NCBI RefSeq assembly: GCF_000767165.1
Contig: NZ_AXCZ01000009.1
Location: 1 to 36,656, forward strand
Length of the DNA: 36,656 nt
Direction of reading: 5' to 3'
Origin: Cellulomonas bogoriensis 69B4 = DSM 16987
GTDB taxonomy: Bacteria > Actinomycetota > Actinomycetes > Actinomycetales > Cellulomonadaceae
Position numbers and translations under genes: made by a program
The notes under the pieces: model-generated
Seen by the model: only the letters and a program-made list of their open reading frames with translations
Told to the model about the DNA's origin: nothing
The model's database searches: none
In this document: piece after piece, positions 14,477-21,824 of the stretch
Layout: every line of letters begins with the position of its first letter
Position numbering within the stretch: the first letter of the stretch is position 1

Positions 14477-15969
14477 CGTGCACCTCCGCCGGTGCTCGTG
14501 GTGCTCGTTGCCTGCGGGTCGCCGCGCCGCAGGACGGCCATCTGCGTGGGCGGCCCCACCTGCGGGTCGTCGGGGCCGACGGGCAGCACCTGGACGTCGT
14601 ACCCGTGGCGTTCGGCGGCGGCGTGCGCCCACTGCTGGAACTGGGCGCGCGTCCACTCGAAACGGTGGTCGTGGTGCCGCATGGTCCCGGCGGTGAGCGC
14701 CGGGTACCGGACGTTGTGCTCGGCGTTCGGTGTGGTGACGATGACGGTGCCGGGGGCAGCCGCACCGAGGACGGCACGCTCCAGGGCGGGCAGACGGGGC
14801 GGGTCGACGTGCTCGATGACCTCCATGAGGACGGCGGCGTCGAAGCCCGCGACCCGCGCGTCCGCGTACACGACCGAGGACTGCGTGAGCTCGATGCGTT
14901 GACGCCGACGGTCGGGCAGGGTGTCGAGGTGGAGGCGCCGCGCGGCCTTGGACAGGGCGCGTGGTGACACGTCGATGCCGAGGATCTTCTCGAACGTCGG
15001 GTCGTCCAGGAGCTCCTCCAGCAGCGCTCCCTCGCCGCAGCCGAGGTCGACGACGGTGCGGGCACCCGCACCACGCAGCTGGGCGAGTACCGCGTCCAGG
15101 CGTTGGCGTGCGAGCGGCACGACGTCGGCCTCCGGTGCGCCGGGCAGCGCCGCCCCTGCTGGTGCTGCTGCGGGGTCTGGTGCCGGGTCGCTCACGGCGT
15201 CGTCCAGGGTCTCGGGCTCGGTGTCGTCGACCTCCGCGAGCCGCGCGACGGCCGAGGCGGCGAGGGTGTGCCGGTGGGCGAGGTAGCGGCGGGCGATCTC
15301 GTCCCGTGCCGGGTGCCCGGCGAGCCAGCCCTCACCGGCCCGGACCAGCTTCTCCACCTCGTCCGAGCCGACCCAGTAGTGCTTGGCCGCGTCGAGGGTC
15401 GGCAGGAGGACGTACAGGTGGCTGAGGGCGTCGGCGAGGTGGTGGGTGCCGGACAACCGCAGGTCGACGTACCGGGAGTCGCCCCACTCGGGGATGGTCG
15501 GGTCGAGGGGAACGGGTCGGGCGTCGACCTCCCACCCGAGGGGCCCGAAGAGCCGGACGGCGGCCTCGGTGCCACCGCGGCACGGCACGGCCGGGACGTG
15601 CACCGTGAGGTCCCACCGGCGCCCCGGCAGTTCCGGGCGTGCCTCGCACCGCCCGGCCATGGCCGTCCGGAACACCTTGCCCAGGGCTACTGCCAGCATC
15701 GACGACGCGGCGTACGGACGGTCGTTGACGTACTGCGCCAGGCTGAAGGCGACGTCCCGCGGGGCACTGCGACCCTTCTGTCGCACCAGGCCCACGGGGT
15801 CGACCTCCAGGAGGAGCGCGACGGTGCACCGCTCGTCCGTCGCCTCGGGGTAGAACACGTGAGCCACGCCGAAGGACTGCTCGAACGCCTGGACCCGACC
15901 GGGGTGCTTGTGCAGCAGGTAGCCCAGGTCGGTGGCGTCCGGTCCGGTGCCGGTCACGGTGAGGAACAC
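14473..15969 (-). CDS. hen1: RNA 3'-terminal ribose 2'-O-methyltransferase Hen1
   Basis: About 498 residues. The N-terminal domain (1-230; FLTVTGTGPDATDLGYLLHKHP, QSFGVAHVFYPEATDERCTVALLLEVDP) is the bacterial Hen1 ligase-activating region. The C-terminal methyltransferase has VVDLGCGEGALLEELL for AdoMet and the Mn-binding EVIEH plus the later His in RHHDHRFEWTRAQF, the Hen1 signature. It 2'-O-methylates the RNA 3' end before ligation so that the repaired site cannot be cut again. It forms a complex with Pnkp, encoded by the overlapping downstream gene. The start is uncertain: GTG 15969 gives the family-like N-terminus, while GTG 15996 adds nine residues and has GAGAG at good spacing. Confidence 0.93.
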   Translation of the reverse strand: MFLTVTGTGPDATDLGYLLHKHPGRVQAFEQSFGVAHVFYPEATDERCTVALLLEVDPVGLVRQKGRSAPRDVAFSLAQYVNDRPYAASSMLAVALGKVFRTAMAGRCEARPELPGRRWDLTVHVPAVPCRGGTEAAVRLFGPLGWEVDARPVPLDPTIPEWGDSRYVDLRLSGTHHLADALSHLYVLLPTLDAAKHYWVGSDEVEKLVRAGEGWLAGHPARDEIARRYLAHRHTLAASAVARLAEVDDTEPETLDDAVSDPAPDPAAAPAGAALPGAPEADVVPLARQRLDAVLAQLRGAGARTVVDLGCGEGALLEELLDDPTFEKILGIDVSPRALSKAARRLHLDTLPDRRRQRIELTQSSVVYADARVAGFDAAVLMEVIEHVDPPRLPALERAVLGAAAPGTVIVTTPNAEHNVRYPALTAGTMRHHDHRFEWTRAQFQQWAHAAAERHGYDVQVLPVGPDDPQVGPPTQMAVLRRGDPQATSTTSTGGGAR

Positions 15970-16116
15970 CTGCGGATCGTCCCACAGCGTCCCCACGACG
16001 AACTCTCAATTGGCCTCGTCAGGGGCTTGCGCGCCCCACCCGTCGAACGTCACCGCGATGACCTTCCCTCACGCCCCCGGCTGCGCTTACACTTTTTTCG
16101 ATTAGGAGGTGGGGAC
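15970..16116. promoter_or_regulatory. Divergent promoter region between hen1 and the HTH/PIN pair
   Basis: About 120-147 bases shared by two divergent operons. For the plus strand TACACT (16088-16093) is a likely -10 box, followed by a T6 run and AGGAGGT (16104-16110), an ideal ribosome site 6 bases before GTG 16117. No clear -10 box is visible for hen1. CAATTG is at 16009-16014. Autoregulation by the HTH protein could reach the RNA repair operon; this is inference. Confidence 0.45.
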
Positions 16117-16611
16117 GTGGTGTCTCAGTCAGCCGGAGCCAGCGCCAGCACGTACCTCGCGGAGTCGGGCGACCTCGCTGAGATCGTGGATCTGGTCGCC
16201 GCTCTCAGCGACCGGGGACTCACGGTGCCGGAGGTGGGGCCCGCCCTGGTGCATCCTGACGGACGGCGCGTCGAGCTACCGCGGCCGGTGTTCGAGGCGT
16301 TGCGGCAGGTGGTCATGGCCATGGCGAACGGGCAAGGGGTGACGGTGGCTCCGCACAACGCCATGCTCACCACCCAGGAGGCGGCCGACTTCCTCGGCAT
16401 CTCGCGGCCGACGCTCGTGCGGTTGCTCGAGGACGGGTCGATCCCCTACGAGATGCGTGGCCGGCACCGACGGGTCATGCTCGCTCACCTCCTGGACCAC
16501 CTGGACCGCGCGAAGGCGTCGCGACGCCGTTCTCTGCAGGAGATGGTCCAGGAAGGCGAAGAAGCAGGCCTCTACGACCTCGACCCCACGCCACCCTCGC
16601 GCACGGCCTGA
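16117..16611 (+). CDS. Excisionase-family HTH protein, probable antitoxin
   Basis: 164 residues. The central part is a MerR-like/excisionase HTH: LTTQEAADFLGISRPTLVRLLEDG, then IPYEMRGRHRRVMLAHLLDHL. The N-terminal 80 residues hold a helical region and a short beta-like stretch (VHPDGRRVELPRPVFEALRQVV). The acidic C-terminal tail (QEMVQEGEEAGLYDLDP) could wrap the toxin. It is followed three bases later by a PIN-domain gene, the arrangement seen in HTH/PIN toxin-antitoxin pairs of actinobacteria. It probably neutralises the PIN protein and represses the operon. Start GTG 16117 has AGGAGGT at 6 bases; a second GTG lies directly after. Confidence 0.75.
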   Translation: MVSQSAGASASTYLAESGDLAEIVDLVAALSDRGLTVPEVGPALVHPDGRRVELPRPVFEALRQVVMAMANGQGVTVAPHNAMLTTQEAADFLGISRPTLVRLLEDGSIPYEMRGRHRRVMLAHLLDHLDRAKASRRRSLQEMVQEGEEAGLYDLDPTPPSRTA

Positions 16612-16614
16612 AGG

Positions 16615-17163
16615 ATGGCGTTCCCGGTCCTGCTCGACACGAATGTGCTCTTCGGCGCGTACCTGTGTGACACGGTCCTGCGGCTTGCCGAGGCCGGCAC
16701 GTTCCGACCCTTGTGGTCCGCCGACATCCTCACCGAGCTGGAGCGGAACCTCCTCCTGCGCGGGATCGGCGATGAGCGCGCCGCACGGCGCGTGGCCCAC
16801 ATGGCCGACGCCTTCCCTGACGCGCTGGTGGAGGGTTACGAGCCGCTGATCGGGTCGATGACCTGCGATCCCAAGGACAGGCACGTGCTGGCAGCGGCCG
16901 TCCGTGCCAACGCCGAGCTGCTGGTCACCTTCAACCTCGCCGACTTTCCGCGGGAGGCGACCGGGCCGTACGACCTCTCGGTCAGTCACCCCGACGACTT
17001 CTTGCTCGACCAGCTCGATCTCTACCCGGGGGCGACAGTCCGTGCACTGCGTGACCAGGCCGAGGCATACTCGCAGCCGCACATGACCGTGACAGACATC
17101 CTCATCCGGCTATCGCGCTCGGGAGTACCTCAGTTCGCAAGTGAGGTGAGACGGCACCTGTAG
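16615..17163 (+). CDS. PIN-domain ribonuclease, probable toxin
   Basis: 182 residues. The PIN-domain acidic residues are in place: Asp8 (VLLDTNVLF), Glu41 (LTELERNLL), Asp88 (CDPKDRHVLAAA) and Asp110 (TFNLADFP). VRANAELLVTFN is the characteristic beta-strand before the last Asp. Such proteins are Mg-dependent RNases; VapC members cut tRNA or rRNA. The last third (after residue 130) is longer than in small VapC toxins and all-helical. It is cotranscribed with the HTH gene (3-base gap, AAGG before ATG). That its activity is restrained by the HTH partner is inferred from the pairing. The neighbouring divergent operon encodes RNA repair. Confidence 0.8.
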   Translation: MAFPVLLDTNVLFGAYLCDTVLRLAEAGTFRPLWSADILTELERNLLLRGIGDERAARRVAHMADAFPDALVEGYEPLIGSMTCDPKDRHVLAAAVRANAELLVTFNLADFPREATGPYDLSVSHPDDFLLDQLDLYPGATVRALRDQAEAYSQPHMTVTDILIRLSRSGVPQFASEVRRHL

Positions 17164-17165
17164 GG

Positions 17166-17200
17166 CCAGACGCCGCCGATGAGATCACGTCACCGTCTGG
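17166..17200 (+). terminator. Possible terminator after the PIN gene
   Basis: CCAGACG (17166-17172) and CGTCTGG (17194-17200) form a 7-bp stem with a 21-base loop, 3 bases after the stop. Weak but well placed. Confidence 0.35.
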
Positions 17201-17498
17201 ACATGCACCCGCAGCCGTTGGCTCTGCGACAGCATCCACGCCCGCTTGGCAGTTCGCTTCGGCGCGGTCCCACACTCTCCGGCACGGGGCGGCGTCCGAG
17301 GTGTACTGCCCGTGCTCGACCTCGGAGGCGCACTCCGCAGACACCACCCTCGTCGTTGCCCGATCCAGCGTGCTCGTCCCAGCGGTGACCGCAGCCAGGG
17401 CACTCACCCGGTCCGGGATGGGGCCCGGGCCGAAGGCGCCTGAAGAACAGCCCTGCCCGAACCGTGCCCTCAGGGTAGGGATCGCCGACTCGCCTCAC
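17200..17498 (-). pseudogene. Frameshifted small zinc-ribbon-like protein gene
   Basis: On the minus strand one frame (GTG at 17498) encodes GECPGCGHRWDEHAGSGNDE and GGVC. The next Cys pair continues in a different frame as ECASEVEHGQYTSDAAPCR. Joined near 17330-17339 these would give a CPGCGH...CxxC...EHGQ...PCR protein resembling short zinc-ribbon hypothetical proteins of actinobacteria. The join needs loss of one base or gain of two. The gene therefore looks broken, or the assembly has an indel here. The left end is approximate because I cannot see where the intact product would stop. This recollection of the family is from general knowledge, not a search. Confidence 0.4.
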
Positions 17499-17523
17499 GG
17501 ACGACGCTCCGCGGGCGGGCCGG

Positions 17524-19272
17524 TCAGGTCCGACGGACCTCGCGGATGTTGAGCACCAGCAGGAGCAGCCCGGCTGCCACGAGGAGTCCGGCGAGGATCA
17601 TGCGCCAGGAGTAGATGAGGCCGGTCCACACTGCGACGAGGACGGCGATCACCGCCGCGAGGACGATGAGGCTCAGCAGCAGGGCGCCGAGCCGCTTCTG
17701 CGCCGCCGCCTCGAGGACGAGGATGACGAGCAGCGCGATCGGGGCGACCACGAGGTCGATTCCTGGGGTCGGCCAGATGAGGACGGCGAGGATCAGCAGG
17801 ATCAGTGGGGTGCTGATCCTCGACCAGATGTTCAGCAGCCACTGGCGGCCCCTGCTGTCGTCCGGCAGGGGCTCCTGGCGGTGCCGCAGGTGGGCGTGCG
17901 GGGAGGGGCTCGGTGGCGGTGCGTCGCGCATCTCGAGCAGGCGTTGCCGTTCGTCCCGCCGTGCCGTCAGCTGGGCGGCCAGGCGGGTCAGGTCGCGCTC
18001 GGCGGGTGCCGTGTCGCTCGCCCCGCCGATGACGGCTGCGCGCAGCTTCTCGCGTCGCCGTCGGCGGTCGGCCTGCAACCGCTCGAGCTCGTCGTCGAGC
18101 TCCTCGACCCGCGCGGTGATGAGGTCTTGACGTTCGCCCTCGTGCGGTACGACGGCGTCCAGCGCGGTCCAGCCGATGGGGTCGCTCCAGGACTGCCGGA
18201 CGGACCCGTCGCGGTTGTAGCGGGGCCCGGCCGGGCCCCGCTCCCCGCCGAAGGGGTCGTCGGTGTCGTCCCCCCACAGGCCGGAGAAGCGCCGGACCCA
18301 CGGGGTGTCGTCGTCGATGAGCACCGGACGCCACGGGCGGTCCTGGCCGTGCCCGATGCCGACGCCGTCCCCGCGCTGGTACTCGACGTAGGGGATGCCG
18401 ACGCCGTCCTCCTTCGAGCGTCGCGACCAGAGGAGGGCGGCCGTCGCGATCCGGCGGACGCCCTGCACGACGGATGCGAACCGGCTGTCCCGGACGTGGA
18501 TGAGGTACTCACCGGGCAGGTACGCCCCGGCGTGGGACCCCAGGCCCGCGAACACCACCGGGTGGCCGTCGACGACGGTGAGGTCGGGGTCGTCCCAGCG
18601 CCGGCGCAGGTCGGCGCCGACCTCGTCGTGGGCGGAGTACGCGACCCACGCGGGGGTCGGCGGCTCGTCGCCGGGACCGGGGGCCAGCATGATCGTGACC
18701 TGCTCCCAGTCGCCCTCGTGGTCGTTGACGCCGTGCGCGCGGGAGCGCCAGTCGTTGAAGTAGTAGAAGTACCAGTACTGGAGCACCACGTACCCGGCAC
18801 TGTGCAGGACGCGCCCGTAGTAGGGGTGGTCGCCGTGGTCGGGTCGTTCCCGGTCCAGCAGGGCGGCGGCCGACTGCGCCCCGGTGGGCACCCGGCCGCG
18901 CAGCAGCAGCGAGATACGGCCGGCGACGTCGATGAAGCGACCCAGCACCCCGACGTGCCCCAGCCTGCTGTGGGACCGGAACCGGGGCCGGTCCCGGTCC
19001 AGCCGCCAGGCAACCAGGTCGGCGTTGCTCAGCGGCTCGGAGACCAGGCGGAGGTAGCGCCGCGCGTCGGAACCGCGGCTGACCGCCACGAGGCCGTCGA
19101 GGTCGAGGGTGCCGGCCGGGGCGACCAGGCGACGCTCCGACGGCCCGGTCCGCTCCCACAGCTCGGATCGCTCCACGAAGGACTCCACCGATGCCGGGAG
19201 GAAGTACTCCCCCTCGTTGAACCGCACGATCGGCGCATGCCGTTCGAGCAGCTCCAGGTCGGCGGGGTCCAC
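17524..19272 (-). CDS. Vps62-like domain membrane protein
   Basis: About 582 residues. The first 340 residues resemble the Vps62-related family: HAPIVRFNEGEYFLPASVE, LQYWYFYYFNDWRS, NDHEGDWEQVTIML, VAYSAHDEVGADLRRRW, GHPVVFAGLGSHAGAYLPGEYL. A charged helical, probably coiled-coil region follows (about 380-450; DELERLQADRRRRREKL). The end has four to five membrane segments, the last being MILAGLLVAAGLLLLVL. The family has no firmly known reaction in bacteria. No signal peptide is seen, so the N-terminal domain is probably cytoplasmic and tethered by the C-terminal helices. GTG 19272 is preceded by AGGGTGG at 5 bases and is my choice; GTG 19290 is the longest possible start. Confidence 0.7.
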   Translation of the reverse strand: MDPADLELLERHAPIVRFNEGEYFLPASVESFVERSELWERTGPSERRLVAPAGTLDLDGLVAVSRGSDARRYLRLVSEPLSNADLVAWRLDRDRPRFRSHSRLGHVGVLGRFIDVAGRISLLLRGRVPTGAQSAAALLDRERPDHGDHPYYGRVLHSAGYVVLQYWYFYYFNDWRSRAHGVNDHEGDWEQVTIMLAPGPGDEPPTPAWVAYSAHDEVGADLRRRWDDPDLTVVDGHPVVFAGLGSHAGAYLPGEYLIHVRDSRFASVVQGVRRIATAALLWSRRSKEDGVGIPYVEYQRGDGVGIGHGQDRPWRPVLIDDDTPWVRRFSGLWGDDTDDPFGGERGPAGPRYNRDGSVRQSWSDPIGWTALDAVVPHEGERQDLITARVEELDDELERLQADRRRRREKLRAAVIGGASDTAPAERDLTRLAAQLTARRDERQRLLEMRDAPPPSPSPHAHLRHRQEPLPDDSRGRQWLLNIWSRISTPLILLILAVLIWPTPGIDLVVAPIALLVILVLEAAAQKRLGALLLSLIVLAAVIAVLVAVWTGLIYSWRMILAGLLVAAGLLLLVLNIREVRRT

Positions 19273-19805
19273 GGCTACCACCCTAAGCACGGCCGCCCGG
19301 ATCGATCAGAGGAAGCGGCGCCGCAGAGGGGCGGCGACGGCTGGGCCCGGCCTCTCGCTGGCGATCCTCCAGACGACCTAGGTCAGTCGCCGCGGGCCAG
19401 CCCGGACCCTCTGAACCCCAGAACGCCTCACTCATGGCACTCGAGCTCGTCGAGGGTGCGCTGGACGGGGTGCGGGGCGAGTTCCACGAGGACCCGGTGT
19501 TCCACACCCTCGACGACGCTGATGTCGCAGCATTCGGGCGACAGCGCTGGCCCGCCCGTGCGGGACCGATTGGTTACGGATTCCGTAACGGATCGGTCCC
19601 GTTCCGAGGTGGACGGCAGCCACGCGGACGCTCGGTGGCTGGGGCTGCCCGCGCCTGCACCATCGACCCCACCCGCATCGACCGGCGCAACAACGAGCGA
19701 GGGCCTGGCCGATGGCCGGGCCCTGCTCAGCCCTGCGCTGCGGCGGAGCGATACCGTTACCGGTGGTGCCGGCCGTCCCCGGCGGTGGATCACTGGAGGC
19801 AGATG
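19273..19805. other. Intergenic region with palindromic repeat and a possible gene remnant
   Basis: 533 bases between divergent genes. An open stretch from ATG 19434 reads like coding DNA for about 39 codons (ALELVEGALDGVRGEF, DPVFHTLDDADVAAFG), then runs into the palindrome at 19558 and becomes compositionally unlike protein; it may be a remnant. GATACCGTTACC at 19750-19761 contains a possible -10 box (TACCGT) for the gene at 19806. No RNA gene is visible. Confidence 0.4.
19558..19604. repeat. Palindromic repeat, copy 2
   Basis: A dyad around TTACGGA/TCCGTAA: left arm from CGGGACCGAT, right arm ending ATCGGTCCCG, about 20 paired positions with one mismatch and one wobble pair. It is 35/47 identical to 11716-11762. 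Here it is not just downstream of any recognisable intact gene, so a simple terminator role is less obvious. Confidence 0.65.
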
Positions 19806-20330
19806 ATGGCCGGGCGGCGGACGTACCTCTGGGCGGCAACAGCGGGGATCGCGCTGGTGGGGGCCTGGCTCGTCGTGGGTCTCAACCCTCAGCTGGAGCA
19901 GGGTCCCGTCACCTGGGCGTCCGAGGTGTTCGACCAGGGCGACCGCCTGGAGTGGGCGGCTGTCGACCCGGCACCAGGCGAGGCGCAGATCATGGTGTCC
20001 TACCGCAGCACCGGGCCGGTTCCCGTCCGGGTGGCGGCCGTGACTGACGACCTCATGGTGGCGCACTCGGGGCTCAGCGTCATCGGCGAGGCGGAGATCC
20101 TCCTCCAGGAGGACGCGAAGCCCGTGGTCAACGTCCCGCGTGGCGGCGAGTTCGCCGTGTGGCAGACCCTGGACCTCCTGTGCGTCGACCTGGCCGCCGG
20201 AACCGGCGCGGTTGCTAGGCACGTCCGGGTCGACGTCACGACGCTAGGGATCACCCGTCGACTCGAGCTGCCGCTCGCGCCGAGGAGCGTCACGCTGTGG
20301 ACGACGACCGACCACAGCTGCCCCGGCTGA
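19806..20330 (+). CDS. Membrane-anchored protein of unknown function
   Basis: About 174 residues. I do not recognise a family. A short basic start (MAGRRTYL) and one hydrophobic segment (WAATAGIALVGAWLVVGL) suggest a signal anchor, with the rest outside the cell. The exported part contains beta-rich patterns (AQIMVSYRSTGPVPVRVAAVTDD, HVRVDVTTLGITRRLELPL) that could be an immunoglobulin-like sandwich, and two Cys (LLCVDL and DHSC) that could pair. GGAGG lies 6 bases before ATG 19806 (3 bases before the alternative ATG 19803). It is followed after 72 bases by the DUF1963 gene on the same strand. Confidence 0.6.
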   Translation: MAGRRTYLWAATAGIALVGAWLVVGLNPQLEQGPVTWASEVFDQGDRLEWAAVDPAPGEAQIMVSYRSTGPVPVRVAAVTDDLMVAHSGLSVIGEAEILLQEDAKPVVNVPRGGEFAVWQTLDLLCVDLAAGTGAVARHVRVDVTTLGITRRLELPLAPRSVTLWTTTDHSCPG

Positions 20331-20402
20331 CCGACCGCCGCAACGCCTCGCCGCTGACCGCAGGCGAGGTCGACGACCTGTTCGGCCTGCCACAATGCGG
20401 CC

Positions 20403-21299
20403 ATGCGCTGGTTCCGCCGCCGGTCAGCCCAGGACGTCGTCGCGCCCAAGCCTCCGGTCGAACCGGTCGGAGGAGGACCGCTCACGCCCGAGCTGCTCGC
20501 GGAGGCGGCTGCGCGTTACCTCTCGCCGGAGGCTCAGGCGACCTTCCGATCGCTCGCGCAACCCTCTTTGAGACTGTCGTCGGCCCTCGACCCCGGCGCC
20601 GTGGTCGGCCGGCTCGGAGGGGCGGCGATGCTGGCCCCTCAAGCGGAGTGGCCCACGTGGCAAGGCCGCGGCCTCGAAGTGGTGGCCGTGCTGGACCTCG
20701 CGCGACTGCCCCGCCTGGACAGCCTCCTGCTCCCGGCCACCGGGTGGCTGACGTTCTTCTATGACGCAACGGAGCAGTCTGCGTGGGGTTTTGACCCTGC
20801 GCAGCGGGATGCCTGGCGAGTCGTCTACTGCGTGGACGCGGAGGCGAGGTCGGCGCCGGACGGGACAGAGACCTTCCCCGAGGTCGCTCTCTCCGCGGTC
20901 GAGGAGTTGACCGCACCCGATCCCTTCGAGGACGCGCTCAAGGGCCTGCACAACGCCGAGCGGGACGGGCTCTTCGCCCTAGGTGATGTGCTGCCTCCCG
21001 TCTCCGAGCCGGCCCATCGGATCGGCGGTTGGCCGGACCTGGTTCAGAACAGCATGTGGCTGGGAGCGCAGCTGGCGTCGAACGGCATCTTTGTCGGCGG
21101 CCCCGAGGGCTACCAAAACCCGCGCGTCCCAGGCCTGGAGGCGGGAGCGCGCGACTGGCGCCTCCTCCTGCAGATCGACAGCGACGACGACGCCGCGATG
21201 ATGTGGGGCGACGTCGGTCGGCTCTACTTCCTGATCCGGGAGGAGGATCTTTCCTCGCGTGCCTTCGACCGCTGTTGGTTCGAGTTCCAGTGTGGTTGA
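20403..21299 (+). CDS. DUF1963 (YwqG-like) protein
   Basis: 298 residues. The C-terminal half has the DUF1963 pattern: HRIGGWPDLVQNSMW, DWRLLLQIDSDDDAAMMWGDVGRLYFLIREEDL, and FDRCWFEFQCG at the end. LEVVAVLDLARLP and WLTFFYDATEQSAWGFDP in the middle also fit. The family is widespread and its function is unknown; YwqG of Bacillus lies in a gene group with cell-wall and secretion genes. It has no signal peptide, so it is cytoplasmic. Codon choice is less GC-biased than in most of the window (for example TTT, TCG, GAG/GAC mixed with TAT and GTT). Start ATG 20403 has no strong ribosome site. Confidence 0.75.
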   Translation: MRWFRRRSAQDVVAPKPPVEPVGGGPLTPELLAEAAARYLSPEAQATFRSLAQPSLRLSSALDPGAVVGRLGGAAMLAPQAEWPTWQGRGLEVVAVLDLARLPRLDSLLLPATGWLTFFYDATEQSAWGFDPAQRDAWRVVYCVDAEARSAPDGTETFPEVALSAVEELTAPDPFEDALKGLHNAERDGLFALGDVLPPVSEPAHRIGGWPDLVQNSMWLGAQLASNGIFVGGPEGYQNPRVPGLEAGARDWRLLLQIDSDDDAAMMWGDVGRLYFLIREEDLSSRAFDRCWFEFQCG

Positions 21300-21463
21300 G
21301 CCCGTCTGACCGATGGTGGTGCACCCCAGCTACCCCTCCCAGCGGCACACACTTGGCGAACGCCGAAGCGGCCAGGTCGGGCAGTGGTCCGGCGCTACCT
21401 CCGCACCTGACCTCCCCCGATCTTGGGGACGTGCAACACGACAGGCGTTTCCCTGCGGGAAAC

Positions 21464-21491
21464 CGTGCACAGGTACGAGGAGCTGTGTACG
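21464..21491. repeat. Operator-like inverted repeat, copy A
   Basis: CGTGCACA, 12-base spacer, TGTGTACG; arms match at 7 of 8 positions. The sequence from here through GCAAACCGG (to 21499) recurs at 21597 with few changes. Confidence 0.55.
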
Positions 21492-21596
21492 CAAACCGGG
21501 TTCAATGTGATCCTGACCTGGGCTGACGTTCCTGCGGGACCTAGTTGCGGCGATCTTCTGCGGCATGCCCACCCGGATGACCCTGGCCCCGGAGTC

Positions 21597-21624
21597 CGTA
21601 CACAGATACGGCTACGTGTGTACG
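21597..21624. repeat. Operator-like inverted repeat, copy B
   Basis: CGTACACA, 12-base spacer, TGTGTACG; arms are perfect. It lies 30 bases upstream of the truncated AbiEi-like gene. Two spaced inverted repeats upstream of an abiE-type gene recall the known AbiEi autorepression sites; the match to those sequences cannot be judged here. Confidence 0.55.
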
Positions 21625-21653
21625 CAAATCGGAAGGCGTAGGAGGTGAGGCAC

Positions 21654-21824
21654 GTGGGCGTCGTCGAGCGCCTGCCGCCGCACCCGTTCACTGCACGGGA
21701 GGCGAAGGACGCCGGGGTGCCCGAGCACCGGTTGTACGGCCTGCTGGACGAAGGGCGCCCTGGGAGGAGCGAGCGGGACTACCGCTGGTGCGTGGTCGGG
21801 CACACTGCCGGTCATGACTGCTGA
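21654..21824 (+). pseudogene. Truncated AbiEi-like antitoxin N-terminus
   Basis: GTG 21654, with GGAGG 7-12 bases upstream, encodes 56 residues. PPHPFTAREAKDAGVPEHRL and LYGLLDEGR match the winged-HTH N-terminus of AbiEi-family antitoxins, which usually run to about 180-300 residues. After DEGRPGRSERDYRW the frame closes at TGA 21822-21824 and overlaps the start of the methyltransferase gene. It may be a decayed antitoxin or a stand-alone DNA-binding peptide. No AbiEii nucleotidyltransferase follows. Confidence 0.5.

Larger units (their letters stand above)
21300..21653. other. Intergenic region with two operator-like repeats
   Basis: 354 bases without a credible gene. It holds a perfect GTTTCCC-TGC-GGGAAAC hairpin (21448-21464) and a weaker relative, GTTCC-TGC-GGGAC, near 21528, plus the paired 28-bp inverted repeats listed separately. 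Short ORFs crossing it look random. Confidence 0.5.

Noticed and set aside
12065-14902. 945-codon plus-strand ORF opposite Pnkp and Hen1
   Set aside because: No recognisable domain; it is the mirror frame of two well-supported genes.
21423-21641. 72-codon plus-strand ORF through the operator-like repeats
   Set aside because: No ribosome site, random-looking composition, and it translates across both repeats.
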